From Planctomycetota bacterium (GTDB taxonomy: Bacteria > Planctomycetota > UBA1135): DNA of 64,000 nucleotides. A program made the translations under genes and the position numbers. The stretch lies in NCBI GenBank assembly GCA_024275135.1, contig JAJRZS010000034.1, forward strand, positions 1-64,000. Reading direction: 5' to 3'. Position 1 is the first letter of the stretch, and each line of letters starts with the position of its first letter. A model generated the notes under the pieces. That model saw only the letters and a list, made by a program, of their open reading frames with translations. It did not search any database and was not told where the DNA came from. Shown here piece after piece: positions 25,626 through 34,559 of the stretch.

Positions 25626-27185
25626 ATGGACCGAATTAAATCTCTGCCGCCGAGCAAACGAAAACATTACCGCATCCAAGCTCCCCTTCGTGTAGCCATC
25701 GATGGGTCGGACTACGAAACCGCTGATTGGAGCAGCGGTGGTTTTCGCATTGAAGGCTATGAAGGGGGAAAACCCGATTCCATTTTCACTGTTACTCTAT
25801 CCATACCGTTCCAAGGATATTGGGTCACAACGGAAACAAAAGTAAAGCTGGTAAGGTTTGAGCAAGAAAAAGGAGAGCTTGCTGTTCAGTTTCACGAACT
25901 TGAAGAGCGCACGAAAGAGCTTTTAGATTATTTTGCGCGAGGCTTGCTGTCGGGGGAGATGTCTGCTGTCGACGGAGCCATTCGTCGCATCGATACACCG
26001 GTGACCCCTATGGAGACCAAGGTGGAAAGGGATCCAAGAGAACTAGGCTGGGGGTTCCAAGCAAAACGGTGGACGCGTTACGCCATGTATCTATTGATTG
26101 GAATGTCTCTCACCTGGTATGTGGGCAGCAATCTCTATGCCAAAGTCTGGCGGCTACAGGTTTCCACCGCCACCCTCACCGCCCCTATGGAAGAACTGCT
26201 TAGCCCAACCGACGGCTGGATTGAAGAACTTTTTGTTGAGGAGGGACAATGGGTAAAGAAAGGCGATGAGCTTTTCCGCATGATCGACAAAGAGGCAGCC
26301 GCAAATGAGCAAGAAGCGCGCCGGAGGGTTGAGGAAGCAGAAATGGCCTACCGCCAAGCGCTCTCTCTGCGTGACGTTGAAGAGGAAAAAATCGAGCTCT
26401 ATCGAGATGTCCTTGACGCCAAAATGGCGGCTTCTGCCTCGCGTTTAACCATCCTGCAGGAACAGGCCAACCTATTGAAAAGACACTACGACCGCACGGC
26501 TTCCTTGTACCAGAGTGGAGATGTTTCTGTTCGGGAATTAGAGGTATCAGAATCTGCCTACAACACCTTGCTTGCCGAAATTGAGACCGTCAAAAGCCAA
26601 ACATCTGTGGACTCGGCCAATCTGGCCGCATTGGAAAACGGGTTCCTCATTGAAAGCGGGCGATTTCAAGCAAACCTTCCGGAACGTGAGGCAGAACTAG
26701 AACTTGCAAAAGCACGCTTTGCCCTCGAACAAGATGCCCTCAAACGACAACACCAAGAGAACACCGTTGTAGTCAAAGCGCCTTTTGATGGCCGAATTGC
26801 GGATATTCCTAAATCGGAGGGCACCAGCATTCGCCAGGGTGGTGAAGTTCTACTCCTTGAGGAAAGTAATGCCCGTCGGGTAGAGGCATGGCTAAGCCCA
26901 GAGCAAGCAAGATTTGTTCGTTTACATGATCCAGCCACTGTAGAGCTGAAAGCCCTTGGCTTTGTCTTCCGTGGAACTGTCATTGAAATAGATTCTCGTT
27001 CGGTGAACTCCGAAGACTTTAGCATTCTTGGCAATACTCCTGGGTTGCGTGTGGTCATCAAGCTGGTGGACCTAGCGGAAGGGAATTTCCGCCAAGATGT
27101 AACCTTTGAACAAGCCATGGAAGAGCTTGCTGCAACTGACAGCGTTGGCATGCTAGCCAATGTCTCATTCCGCCGTGACTGGTAA
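25626..27185 (+). CDS. alg44: Alg44-like PilZ and membrane-fusion protein
   Basis: Probable c-di-GMP-sensing co-polymerase subunit of an alginate-type synthase. 519 residues. The N-terminal PilZ domain (about 10-105) has both binding motifs: RKHYR at 12-16 (RxxxR) and DWSSGG at 34-39 (D/NxSxxG). One membrane helix follows at about 157-175 (YAMYLLIGMSLTWYVGSNLY), then a HlyD-like periplasmic part: a half-lipoyl LSPTDGWIEELFVEEGQWVKKG split around a long coiled coil (about 225-370), and the second half VVKAPFDGRIADIPKSEG. This PilZ-TM-MFP order is that of Pseudomonas Alg44. It overlaps alg8 by 26 bases. Confidence 0.82.
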   Translation: MDRIKSLPPSKRKHYRIQAPLRVAIDGSDYETADWSSGGFRIEGYEGGKPDSIFTVTLSIPFQGYWVTTETKVKLVRFEQEKGELAVQFHELEERTKELLDYFARGLLSGEMSAVDGAIRRIDTPVTPMETKVERDPRELGWGFQAKRWTRYAMYLLIGMSLTWYVGSNLYAKVWRLQVSTATLTAPMEELLSPTDGWIEELFVEEGQWVKKGDELFRMIDKEAAANEQEARRRVEEAEMAYRQALSLRDVEEEKIELYRDVLDAKMAASASRLTILQEQANLLKRHYDRTASLYQSGDVSVRELEVSESAYNTLLAEIETVKSQTSVDSANLAALENGFLIESGRFQANLPEREAELELAKARFALEQDALKRQHQENTVVVKAPFDGRIADIPKSEGTSIRQGGEVLLLEESNARRVEAWLSPEQARFVRLHDPATVELKALGFVFRGTVIEIDSRSVNSEDFSILGNTPGLRVVIKLVDLAEGNFRQDVTFEQAMEELAATDSVGMLANVSFRRDW

Positions 27186-28755
27186 AAAACTTCGGACGCG
27201 TTCTATCAAAAAGCGCCCCTTCGAATGGCGCTTTCGGGACGTCGTGGTTGTGTACTTGCAATTTATTATTGCCTTAACTTGGTTTTTAATTCTTCCTCTT
27301 GATATTTCTGGCCCCCATATTGGCCGACTCTTTGCAGCTCTTGGCTGGCTCGCTGCATGGCGCTATGCCTGGTGGATGACGCACTTTTTCCGCTCTGTTA
27401 TCTACGAACGCTTTGTGTTTCCCAAGTGGCGCGCGCAGGCGGATGAACTTCAAGCCTCTGGTTGGAAGCCAAAGGAGGTTGCGTTCATGATGACTACTTT
27501 TCGCGAACACCCTCTAACCACACAAAAAGTAATTATCAGTATTGTTCGCGAGGCAAAGTTGCTAGATGTACCAGTAACTCTTTTCGTTGGCACTGGGGAT
27601 TCCTTTGACGAGAACATCATTGAGGAGCAAGTTGACCGCTTCGGCAATGATCTACCTGACAACTTTCGCATTGTCTACATCCGACAAAATGTTCCTGGCA
27701 AACGGATGGCCATTGGCCTCACCTTGCGAGCAATGGCTAGGGAAGGGATTTGCGGAGACACGCCGGTTGTTTTCCTTGACGGGGATTCTATTTTAGAGCC
27801 AGGATGCATTCACGCTTGCGTACCGTTCTTTGAAATCCTGCCCAAGATGCATGCGTTAACAACGAATGAAGTTCCGCTCATCGAGGGCAACAAAACCATG
27901 CAACGATGGTTCAGCATGCGATTTGCACAGCGCAATATGGCGATGCAATCGCACGCACTTTCCCGCCGGGTTCTCACTCTCACCGGACGCCTTTCGGTAA
28001 TGCGGGCTAGCCAGATTTTGGATGAAGGATTTATTTCCTTGGTTGAGTCCGACTCCTTATTCCACTGGCATTGGGGAACTTTCCGCTTCCTTTCTGGAGA
28101 CGACAAATCAACTTGGTACACCTTGCTTGGACGTGGATCAGAAATGATTTATGTACCAGACGCAACCGTCCACACTGTTGAGCAAATTGAAGATGCTTGG
28201 GTGAGCCGCGCTGTACAAAATCTGTTGAGGTGGTCGGGAAACATGTTGCGTAACGGTTCCCGCGCCATTGCCTTAGGCCCCAAGAAAATGGGGTTCTTTA
28301 TTTGGTGGTGCCTCATCGATCAGCGCATTGCCATGTGGACCTGCCTGGCTGGCCCAATTGCCTTGCTTTCTGGTTCTGTGTTGTGGACGCCGCTGGTCCT
28401 GCTGGCACTACCACCATGGATCATTCTCACCCGTGGCACCCTTTCCCTTTTTCTGTACTACCATAACCGACGGGTCGAGCCCTGGTTCCCTTTCATTCTT
28501 TATGCGAATCAACTCATGTCCAGCGCCCTCAAAGTGTACATTTTGTTCCGACTACCCATGCAGCGCTGGGCCAATCGTTCTGATCAGCGTTCCATTACTA
28601 AAATTGATTGGGGTTTGAAGCGCAAGTTTTGGATGGCCAATTTCATCACCGTGATTTGGTGTGCACTTTTTGTCATTGCGGTCCTCTACACCTGTGGCCT
28701 CGCCCAGACTCCCCTTCAAACTCACCTGGTTCGATTTTTGGATTTCTTGATATAA
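27160..28755 (+). CDS. alg8: Alg8-like processive glycosyltransferase (mannuronan synthase)
   Basis: Inner-membrane GT2 enzyme expected to polymerise GDP-mannuronate and export the chain. 531 residues. Two membrane helices lie at about 28-70; the catalytic domain has MTTFREHPLTT, VGTGDSFDEN, the DxD in VVFLDGDSILEPG, the acceptor segment SGDDKSTWYTLLGRG, and NLLRWSGNMLRNGSRAIALG, which follows the Alg8 version of the QxxRW region. Four or so helices close the protein, including FFIWWCLIDQRIAMWT and a FILYANQLMSSALKVYILFR segment, both close to Pseudomonas Alg8. The start lies inside alg44, so the two are co-translated. Other GT2 synthases (cellulose, hyaluronan) fit less well. Confidence 0.82.
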   Translation: MSHSAVTGKKLRTRSIKKRPFEWRFRDVVVVYLQFIIALTWFLILPLDISGPHIGRLFAALGWLAAWRYAWWMTHFFRSVIYERFVFPKWRAQADELQASGWKPKEVAFMMTTFREHPLTTQKVIISIVREAKLLDVPVTLFVGTGDSFDENIIEEQVDRFGNDLPDNFRIVYIRQNVPGKRMAIGLTLRAMAREGICGDTPVVFLDGDSILEPGCIHACVPFFEILPKMHALTTNEVPLIEGNKTMQRWFSMRFAQRNMAMQSHALSRRVLTLTGRLSVMRASQILDEGFISLVESDSLFHWHWGTFRFLSGDDKSTWYTLLGRGSEMIYVPDATVHTVEQIEDAWVSRAVQNLLRWSGNMLRNGSRAIALGPKKMGFFIWWCLIDQRIAMWTCLAGPIALLSGSVLWTPLVLLALPPWIILTRGTLSLFLYYHNRRVEPWFPFILYANQLMSSALKVYILFRLPMQRWANRSDQRSITKIDWGLKRKFWMANFITVIWCALFVIAVLYTCGLAQTPLQTHLVRFLDFLI

Positions 28756-28770
28756 ATTCCGTGCCTATTG

Positions 28771-30330
28771 GTGCGTACCACGTCTACATTGCAAACGATG
28801 TGGTCGCTTCTTTTTTTCTCGCTGTTCTGCAACCAAACTCTGGGGGAGATTGCCCATACCTTGCAATCTGCGATTGACAAATCTTCTTATCAAGAAGGCG
28901 CTTACTCTGCGGCGAAGCAACTCTCCACCCTACATTCCATTGAAGCTGCAGAGCTGCGCATTAAATTGTTTGATCAAAAACTAAACACCTATCGCGGCGT
29001 TTTCCTCCGGGATTGGTTTTACAGTGGATATCGAAAGGCATGCAATCCCGAAGAAATCCGCTTGATGGCAAACGAAGCTGCAAACCGCAACCAAAGTGAC
29101 TGGCATCGCGTGCTTTTGCTCCAGGCCCTGGCCACAACGTCATCCACCTTGCCAGCAGATATCCTCCTCAACCGTTCTTTTCTCCGATCTCCGCCTGCAG
29201 TTAAACGAGCATGGATTCGAACTATATGCAAAGCTTGGTCCAATCACAAGCTAGATTGCACTAAGCTCAATCTAGGCCGCTGGCAAAGCCCTGAATCCCT
29301 TCTGCGCAATTTAGCAATTCATGCTGGCTGTGCCGACGGTTTTTTGTACTTGCCAACACTATCGTCAAAAGAAATTAACTACCTTATCAAGCTATCCATG
29401 AATACCAAAAGCCCTGAAAATGCATCGATTGCTATCCGAGCACTCGCTCGCCACGAAGAATCTCAAAAAGCACTTCTCTCTATTGCTCCAAGGGTCTTTT
29501 TCAATCCTGCCTGTGGCCCACGCACCGCATTCTTGGAAAGCGCCGAGGAATTTTCATTACAGGAATTAATCCCCTTTCTCGTTGAGGCCATGCAAGAGGA
29601 GGCAGAAAGGAGCCCCAATCGCTATACCGCTGATATCGGCCATACTTTGCGCCAATTAAGTGGCCAAAGTTTTGGTGATGCACCCGGTTTTTGGGAAAAA
29701 TGGCTCCATGATGCACAAGAGCCCGGCCAGCAAAGCAGCTTTGTGCCCATACCTTTCTCCACAAGTAATCGGAGTCGCAACCAAACTATCTCCAGCTTCT
29801 TTGGGCTAGCCCTGGAAACCACAAACTTGGTTTTACTTGTCGATGGTTCCGGCAGCATGCGTGCCAGCAAGTTAGGAGACTTAAGCTGCGTGGAAGCCGC
29901 AGCGGTAGAGGCAAACCATTATCTGCAAAGTCTTCCTCCAAGCGCGAAATTCCAAGTTATTGTCATCGAAGACGATCCAATAACTGCCTTCAAAAAACTC
30001 GTTCCCGTTTCCATGAAAAACAGGAAAAAGGCAATGAGATTTCTAAGAAGCAGGGAATACATGCATACCTCAGCCCTATTGGACGCACTAGAGGTGGCTG
30101 CAAGTGATCCCTTAGTTGACACTCTTTTGCTTGTATCCGATGGCGGCAGCTCTGCCGGAAAACACCAACACTCTCAGTTCATCCTCGATGCAGTCCATCA
30201 ACTCCACCAGAGAACAGGAGTTCGTATTCACACCATTTTGGTTACCGATAGTGCCAAGCATGCCAGATTTATGAAGCAATTGGCAGAATCGACCGGCGGC
30301 CGAATGGTACGGCCAAAGTCAATTACTTAG
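28771..30330 (+). CDS. secreted VWA-domain protein with helical-repeat N-terminus
   Basis: 519 residues from GTG at 28771; ATG at 28798 and TTG at 28768 are alternatives. A signal-like segment (MWSLLFFSLFCNQTLG) is followed by about 300 residues of helical, HEAT-like sequence (SIAIRALARHEES, LQELIPFLVEAMQEE). A von Willebrand A domain occupies about 350-519, with the metal site LVDGSGSM (DxSxS) and LLVSDGGSS. It ends at the VWA fold with no cell-wall anchor. It lies 15 bases after alg8, so it is probably in the exopolysaccharide operon and could be a periplasmic partner standing in for AlgK or AlgX; that is inference. It reads as more AT-rich than the respiratory genes. Confidence 0.72.
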   Translation: MRTTSTLQTMWSLLFFSLFCNQTLGEIAHTLQSAIDKSSYQEGAYSAAKQLSTLHSIEAAELRIKLFDQKLNTYRGVFLRDWFYSGYRKACNPEEIRLMANEAANRNQSDWHRVLLLQALATTSSTLPADILLNRSFLRSPPAVKRAWIRTICKAWSNHKLDCTKLNLGRWQSPESLLRNLAIHAGCADGFLYLPTLSSKEINYLIKLSMNTKSPENASIAIRALARHEESQKALLSIAPRVFFNPACGPRTAFLESAEEFSLQELIPFLVEAMQEEAERSPNRYTADIGHTLRQLSGQSFGDAPGFWEKWLHDAQEPGQQSSFVPIPFSTSNRSRNQTISSFFGLALETTNLVLLVDGSGSMRASKLGDLSCVEAAAVEANHYLQSLPPSAKFQVIVIEDDPITAFKKLVPVSMKNRKKAMRFLRSREYMHTSALLDALEVAASDPLVDTLLLVSDGGSSAGKHQHSQFILDAVHQLHQRTGVRIHTILVTDSAKHARFMKQLAESTGGRMVRPKSIT

Positions 30331-32440
30331 GCTTCTCCAATCGCACCCTTGCATCCAACACACAAGATCCCTTCCCTTTCCATCCTGCTAGGAATGGATT
30401 CAAATCAAGCTCCACTATTTCAGGGAAATCGCTCAGCATGCGGCTGAGCCGGAGAAGAATCTCCACTAGTTGCTCCTGCTCTACTGGGGGTTTGCCGCGA
30501 GCTCCTTCCAGCATAGATTTTGCACGAATTCCATGAACCATTTCCTCTGCATCCGTGCGGCAAAGCGGATGTAAACGAAACACCACGTCCTTGAAAATTT
30601 CCACATGAATTCCACCCAAGCCAAATGCCAACATCCGCCCAAATTGAGGATCGGTAGCAGCACCAAAAAAAGTCTCCACCCCTGAGGAACGCATCGACTG
30701 CAATAGCAGTTGCATATGAGGATATTCTTCGCCAAACTTCAGTTCGAGATCGTCGTAAGCATCAAGTAATTCCTCTCGATCACGAATTCCCACAACCACA
30801 CCGCCGCGATCGGATTTATGCACCAAGCCAGCAGCTTCCACTTTTGCTACCAAGGGGAACTTCAGCTTGCGTGCCGCCTGCAAGGCTTCTTCTCGGTTGT
30901 TCACAATCCGCCCCGGCACAACTGGAATACCATAAGCTACGAGTAATTCTTGGAGCTCCAGCCCTTTCAACAAATTGCGGCCATCCGCCAAGGCTCCATC
31001 CACCACCTTGCGGGCCTTTGCCCTTTGTACGCGAAAACGAGGTGGAGCCTCCACCTGTCGGGTACGCAATTCCTGCAAGCGCACCATGCCCGCCAGGGCA
31101 AAGGCAGCCTCCTCCGGAAAGCGATAGTTAGGCACTCCAGCATTGAGCAATATTTCTGCAGCCTCTTCTCCTTGAGATTTTCCTAACAAACAGGCAAGCA
31201 GCGGCTTGGAACTTTGCGCCGCATGCTTGGCAAAGGTTCGTGCAACTGCTGCGGCATCAATCATGACCGGAGATACAAAAATGGCTAATGCCAGGTCAAT
31301 GTTTTTGTCGGCCAAAACCGCACCGATGGCGGCATCAAACCGTTTTGCGTCAGCACTTGCAATCAAATCGACGGGGTTGGCATCAGAAGCCTCCGGCGGC
31401 AAGGCACGCTTTAGTTTGCGGCGCGTGCTCGGTTCTAGGTCGGGAAGCTCCAAACCATGAGCAACACAGGCGTCTGTGGCCAAAATCGCTGGACCACCCG
31501 CATTGGTGATGATGCCGACACGTCGGCCCTGCGGGCGTTTTCCGGTTTGCACGGCAGCGGCCAAAGCAAATAAATCCTTCATCGTGTCGACGCGAAGAAC
31601 ACCGCATTGGTTGAACAGTGAATCCATAGCAGCCTCACTCCCAGCCAAAGAACCCGTATGCGAAATCGCGGCACGCGCACCCCGCGGGCTTCTGCCTGAT
31701 TTCACCACCAGGATGGGTTTTTTTGGTGCGATGCGTCGTGCCACCCGCATAAATCGTTCCGGCTCGCCAAAGGCTTCTAGATACATCAAAATCTGTTTGG
31801 TGTTGGCGTCGCCCTCCCAATACTCCAACAGATCACTGGGCGACACATCGGCTCGGTTGCCAACCGAGGCAAACATGCTGACACCAATACCAAGTTGGCG
31901 GGCATCGGTGAGGATGGCTTCCCCTAAGGCCCCGGATTGTGACAAAAATGCGGCGCCACCTTGGGTTGGAGTAGAAGCCGCAAAGGAAGCATTCATGGAA
32001 ACTGCATTGTCCGTATTCAAAATGCCCATGCAGTTGGGACCAACCATGCGCATGTTGTATTTTTCGCACAACTTCAGCAACTGACGCTGGCGTTCTTCTC
32101 CTTCCCCGCCAATTTCTGAAAAGCCAGCGGTAATCACAACCAGGCCTTTCACACCTTTACGTCCGCAGTCGCGAACAGCCTGCAACACCAAAGCGGCAGG
32201 CACGGTGATAACAGCCAAATCGACTGGGCCAGGGATTGCAGAGACTTTGGCATAGCAATGCATACTATGCACCACATCGGCTTTGGGGTTTACTGGATAT
32301 ACCGGGCCTTGGAAGCCCCCCAACACCAGATTGCGCACAATCTCATGTCCAATCTGAAAGCGCTTCCGGCTCGCGCCAATGACAGATACGGAACGCGGGC
32401 GAAACAGAGCATCGAGTGATTTATGAGCGGTTTTGTTCAC
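30323..32440 (-). CDS. ADP-forming acetate/acyl-CoA synthetase, fused alpha-beta
   Basis: Converts acyl-CoA, ADP and phosphate to the acid, CoA and ATP, or the reverse. 705 residues with the usual order: CoA-binding domain (about 8-105, with PRSVSVIGASRKRFQIGH), succinyl-CoA-synthetase-like domains with the phosphohistidine loop AISHTGSLAGSEAAMD near 260, and an ATP-grasp domain (about 490-700; LVAKVEAAGLVHKSDRGGV). There is no acetyltransferase domain. The start overlaps lipB by 20 bases. With lpd and lipB upstream, the operon joins pyruvate oxidation to substrate-level ATP formation from acetyl-CoA. Substrate preference (acetate, propionate, branched acids) cannot be told. Confidence 0.85.
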   Translation of the reverse strand: MNKTAHKSLDALFRPRSVSVIGASRKRFQIGHEIVRNLVLGGFQGPVYPVNPKADVVHSMHCYAKVSAIPGPVDLAVITVPAALVLQAVRDCGRKGVKGLVVITAGFSEIGGEGEERQRQLLKLCEKYNMRMVGPNCMGILNTDNAVSMNASFAASTPTQGGAAFLSQSGALGEAILTDARQLGIGVSMFASVGNRADVSPSDLLEYWEGDANTKQILMYLEAFGEPERFMRVARRIAPKKPILVVKSGRSPRGARAAISHTGSLAGSEAAMDSLFNQCGVLRVDTMKDLFALAAAVQTGKRPQGRRVGIITNAGGPAILATDACVAHGLELPDLEPSTRRKLKRALPPEASDANPVDLIASADAKRFDAAIGAVLADKNIDLALAIFVSPVMIDAAAVARTFAKHAAQSSKPLLACLLGKSQGEEAAEILLNAGVPNYRFPEEAAFALAGMVRLQELRTRQVEAPPRFRVQRAKARKVVDGALADGRNLLKGLELQELLVAYGIPVVPGRIVNNREEALQAARKLKFPLVAKVEAAGLVHKSDRGGVVVGIRDREELLDAYDDLELKFGEEYPHMQLLLQSMRSSGVETFFGAATDPQFGRMLAFGLGGIHVEIFKDVVFRLHPLCRTDAEEMVHGIRAKSMLEGARGKPPVEQEQLVEILLRLSRMLSDFPEIVELDLNPFLAGWKGKGSCVLDARVRLEKPK

Positions 32441-33065
32441 GCAGAACTTCCTTCATGTGTAGTGCCAGGGATTGCGCCACCTCCGCAAAGGACGGTGTAT
32501 GCTCCCCTAGCTCTTGGGCCATGGTCGTCATGACGCTGGGCTCAAGGCCGCATGGGTCGAAACGCTGAAACCATGACAAGTCCGTCGTAAGGTTTAAGGC
32601 GACTCCGTGATAGGTGGTCCATTTACGCACAGCCACCCCGATACTGGCGATTTTCTTTCCCTTCACCCAACAACCGGTATTGCGCAGGTCGCGCGAGCCC
32701 TCTAATCCAAAATCGCCAACGCACAAAATCAAAGCTTCCTCCAGCGCATGCAAATAGGCATGCAAATCGCGGGCGCCTGCGGCCAGGTGAATGAGCGGAT
32801 AGGCCACAACCTGACCTGGGCCATGAAAGGTCGCTTTCCCGCCGCGGGAAATCGCGTGAACAGGTATGCCCAAATGTTGGTAAGCCTCAGCATCGCCAGC
32901 GCGGCCAACCGTGAGTACAGGTTCAAACTCCGCCAACAGTAGCTGGTCAGGAGCCTCGCCTCGACTAATCGCCTCCACCCGATCCATCATCAGCTCGTCC
33001 ACCTCAGCATAGGTGCTGCGGCCCAGGTCATGGACCTCAAAGGCAGCAGAGCGGCTAAACCTCAT
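32421..33065 (-). CDS. lipB: octanoyltransferase LipB
   Basis: Moves octanoate from octanoyl-ACP to the lipoyl-domain lysine of 2-oxoacid dehydrogenases and GcvH; LipA then inserts sulfur. 214 residues. Signature RGGKATFHGPGQVVAYP, the catalytic lysine in GKKIASIGVAVRKWTTYHG, and the catalytic cysteine in FDPCGLE are all present. It sits 5 bases after lpd and overlaps the acyl-CoA synthetase gene. LipA is encoded 24 kb away, in the dehydrogenase operon. Confidence 0.95.
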   Translation of the reverse strand: MRFSRSAAFEVHDLGRSTYAEVDELMMDRVEAISRGEAPDQLLLAEFEPVLTVGRAGDAEAYQHLGIPVHAISRGGKATFHGPGQVVAYPLIHLAAGARDLHAYLHALEEALILCVGDFGLEGSRDLRNTGCWVKGKKIASIGVAVRKWTTYHGVALNLTTDLSWFQRFDPCGLEPSVMTTMAQELGEHTPSFAEVAQSLALHMKEVLREQNRS

Positions 33066-33070
33066 GGCAG

Positions 33071-34474
33071 CTATTTTTTCATAGCATGCGGCGACATCTT
33101 GTGGACATCTTCACACGCCTCCATCAACACCTCGGACAAGGTGGGATGAGGATGGATGGTCATGGCCAAATCTTCCACAGTCAACCCGCCCTCAATCGCC
33201 AAGGAACCTTCACTAATCATGTCGGTTACGTTGGGGCCCACCATATGCACGCCCAAAATGGTGTCGTCTTTCGCATCGGCAATCACCTTGACCAAACCGT
33301 CCATAGCATGCATTGACATTGCGCGACCATTCGCGCCGAAGTTGAAACGCCCCACTTTGTAATCAAGACCCTGCTCCTTGCAGTCGGCTTCGCTTAAACC
33401 TGTAGTGGCAATTTCCGGGTCGGTAAAAATGACCCCCGGTACCACCTTGGGGTCGTAAGCCACCCCCGGCTGGCGGGCTATGGCCCCTGCAGCCACCAGC
33501 CCTTGAGCGCTGCCCTTGTGGGCCAGCATGGGACCATGGGTGATATCACCCACTGCATAGATATGGGGAGTTTTGGTACCGCACTGAGCATCCACTTCAA
33601 TGAAGCCCTGCTTATCTGTTTTCACACCCACATTTTCCAAGCCAATTTCGGAAGTCACTGGCCGACGCCCAACCGTAAGCAAAATGACGTCCGCAGCAAA
33701 GGTTTGCTCTTTGCCTTGCACCTCGGCGATGACTTCCACCCCACCATCAACCTTTTTCCAACTTTTTGCCGCCGACTTCAGGTGAATTTTGATGCCAGCT
33801 TTCTTCGCTTTGCGTGCCACCACTTTCACAAGCTCCGGATCTGTGCCTGGCAGAATTTGATCCATAAACTCCACCACCGTGACCTCACAGCCAACTTGCG
33901 CATAAAACATGCCCAACTCCATACCAATCACACCGCCGCCAATAATGAAGAGGCGCTTGGGCAAAGTTTTTGGAGCCAAAGCATCCGTACTCGACCAAAC
34001 CTCCGGGCCAAAATCAAAGCCGAGAATGGGAGCAGGTTCACTACCGGTGGCCACCACAATATCGGTGCAGGCAATTTCCACCACACCATCAGCAGTCTCC
34101 ACGGAAATCAAATTGGGGCTCACAATTTTCCCCTTGCCTTTGACCCATTCGATTTTCCGACTCTTAAACAACATGCCAATGCCGCCGGTCAGCCGCTTGA
34201 CTATGGACTCCTTCCACGCGATTAATTTCGACAAATCCAACTTCGGGGTTTCCACCGTGAATCCCATGTCGGCCGCGTGTTTGCTAGCCTCCATAAAATG
34301 CGAGGCTGAAATCAAGGCCTTAGAAGGGATACAGCCTACGTTGAGGCAAGTGCCTCCCAGGTTATCCCATTCCACGCAAACCACCTTTTTCCCAAAATCG
34401 GCGGCACGAATGGCACAGACATAGCCGGCAGGGCCAGCTCCCAAAACCACAACATCGGTTTGTATCTTCGACAT
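33071..34474 (-). CDS. lpdA: dihydrolipoyl dehydrogenase (E3)
   Basis: FAD-dependent enzyme that reoxidises dihydrolipoamide in 2-oxoacid dehydrogenase complexes. 467 residues from the ATG at 34474. FAD site VVVLGAGPAGYVCAIRAA at about 8-25, redox cysteines in GGTCLNVGCIPSK, NAD site LFIIGGGVIGMELGMFYA near 180, and the C-terminal His-Glu pair in MTIHPHPTLSEV. An upstream frame extension to 34525 adds an unlikely tail. It leads lpd-lipB-acyl-CoA synthetase. No E3 gene lies in the dehydrogenase operon at 51582-57388, so this one probably serves it. Confidence 0.95.
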   Translation of the reverse strand: MSKIQTDVVVLGAGPAGYVCAIRAADFGKKVVCVEWDNLGGTCLNVGCIPSKALISASHFMEASKHAADMGFTVETPKLDLSKLIAWKESIVKRLTGGIGMLFKSRKIEWVKGKGKIVSPNLISVETADGVVEIACTDIVVATGSEPAPILGFDFGPEVWSSTDALAPKTLPKRLFIIGGGVIGMELGMFYAQVGCEVTVVEFMDQILPGTDPELVKVVARKAKKAGIKIHLKSAAKSWKKVDGGVEVIAEVQGKEQTFAADVILLTVGRRPVTSEIGLENVGVKTDKQGFIEVDAQCGTKTPHIYAVGDITHGPMLAHKGSAQGLVAAGAIARQPGVAYDPKVVPGVIFTDPEIATTGLSEADCKEQGLDYKVGRFNFGANGRAMSMHAMDGLVKVIADAKDDTILGVHMVGPNVTDMISEGSLAIEGGLTVEDLAMTIHPHPTLSEVLMEACEDVHKMSPHAMKK

Positions 34475-34536
34475 GACAGCTTGTTTCAGGCCCTTTGGTG
34501 GGCTTCGAGGGGCCGAGGGGCCCAAAATGACCCGGT

Positions 34537-34542
34537 ATTATA
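34537..34542 (-). promoter_or_regulatory. consensus -10 box upstream of lpd
   Basis: TATAAT reads on the minus strand in the 85-base gap between icd and lpd, 62 bases before the lpd ATG. A weak -35-like TTTAGC lies 16 bases further upstream, at the icd stop. It suggests that lpd-lipB-acyl-CoA synthetase has its own promoter as well as any read-through from icd. Confidence 0.45.
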
Positions 34543-34559
34543 GGCCTGCGCAGCCGTTG

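Noticed and set aside
33503-34225. 240-codon open frame antisense to lpd
   Set aside because: The lpd frame has all E3 motifs; this one is a shadow with a His/Asn-rich translation.
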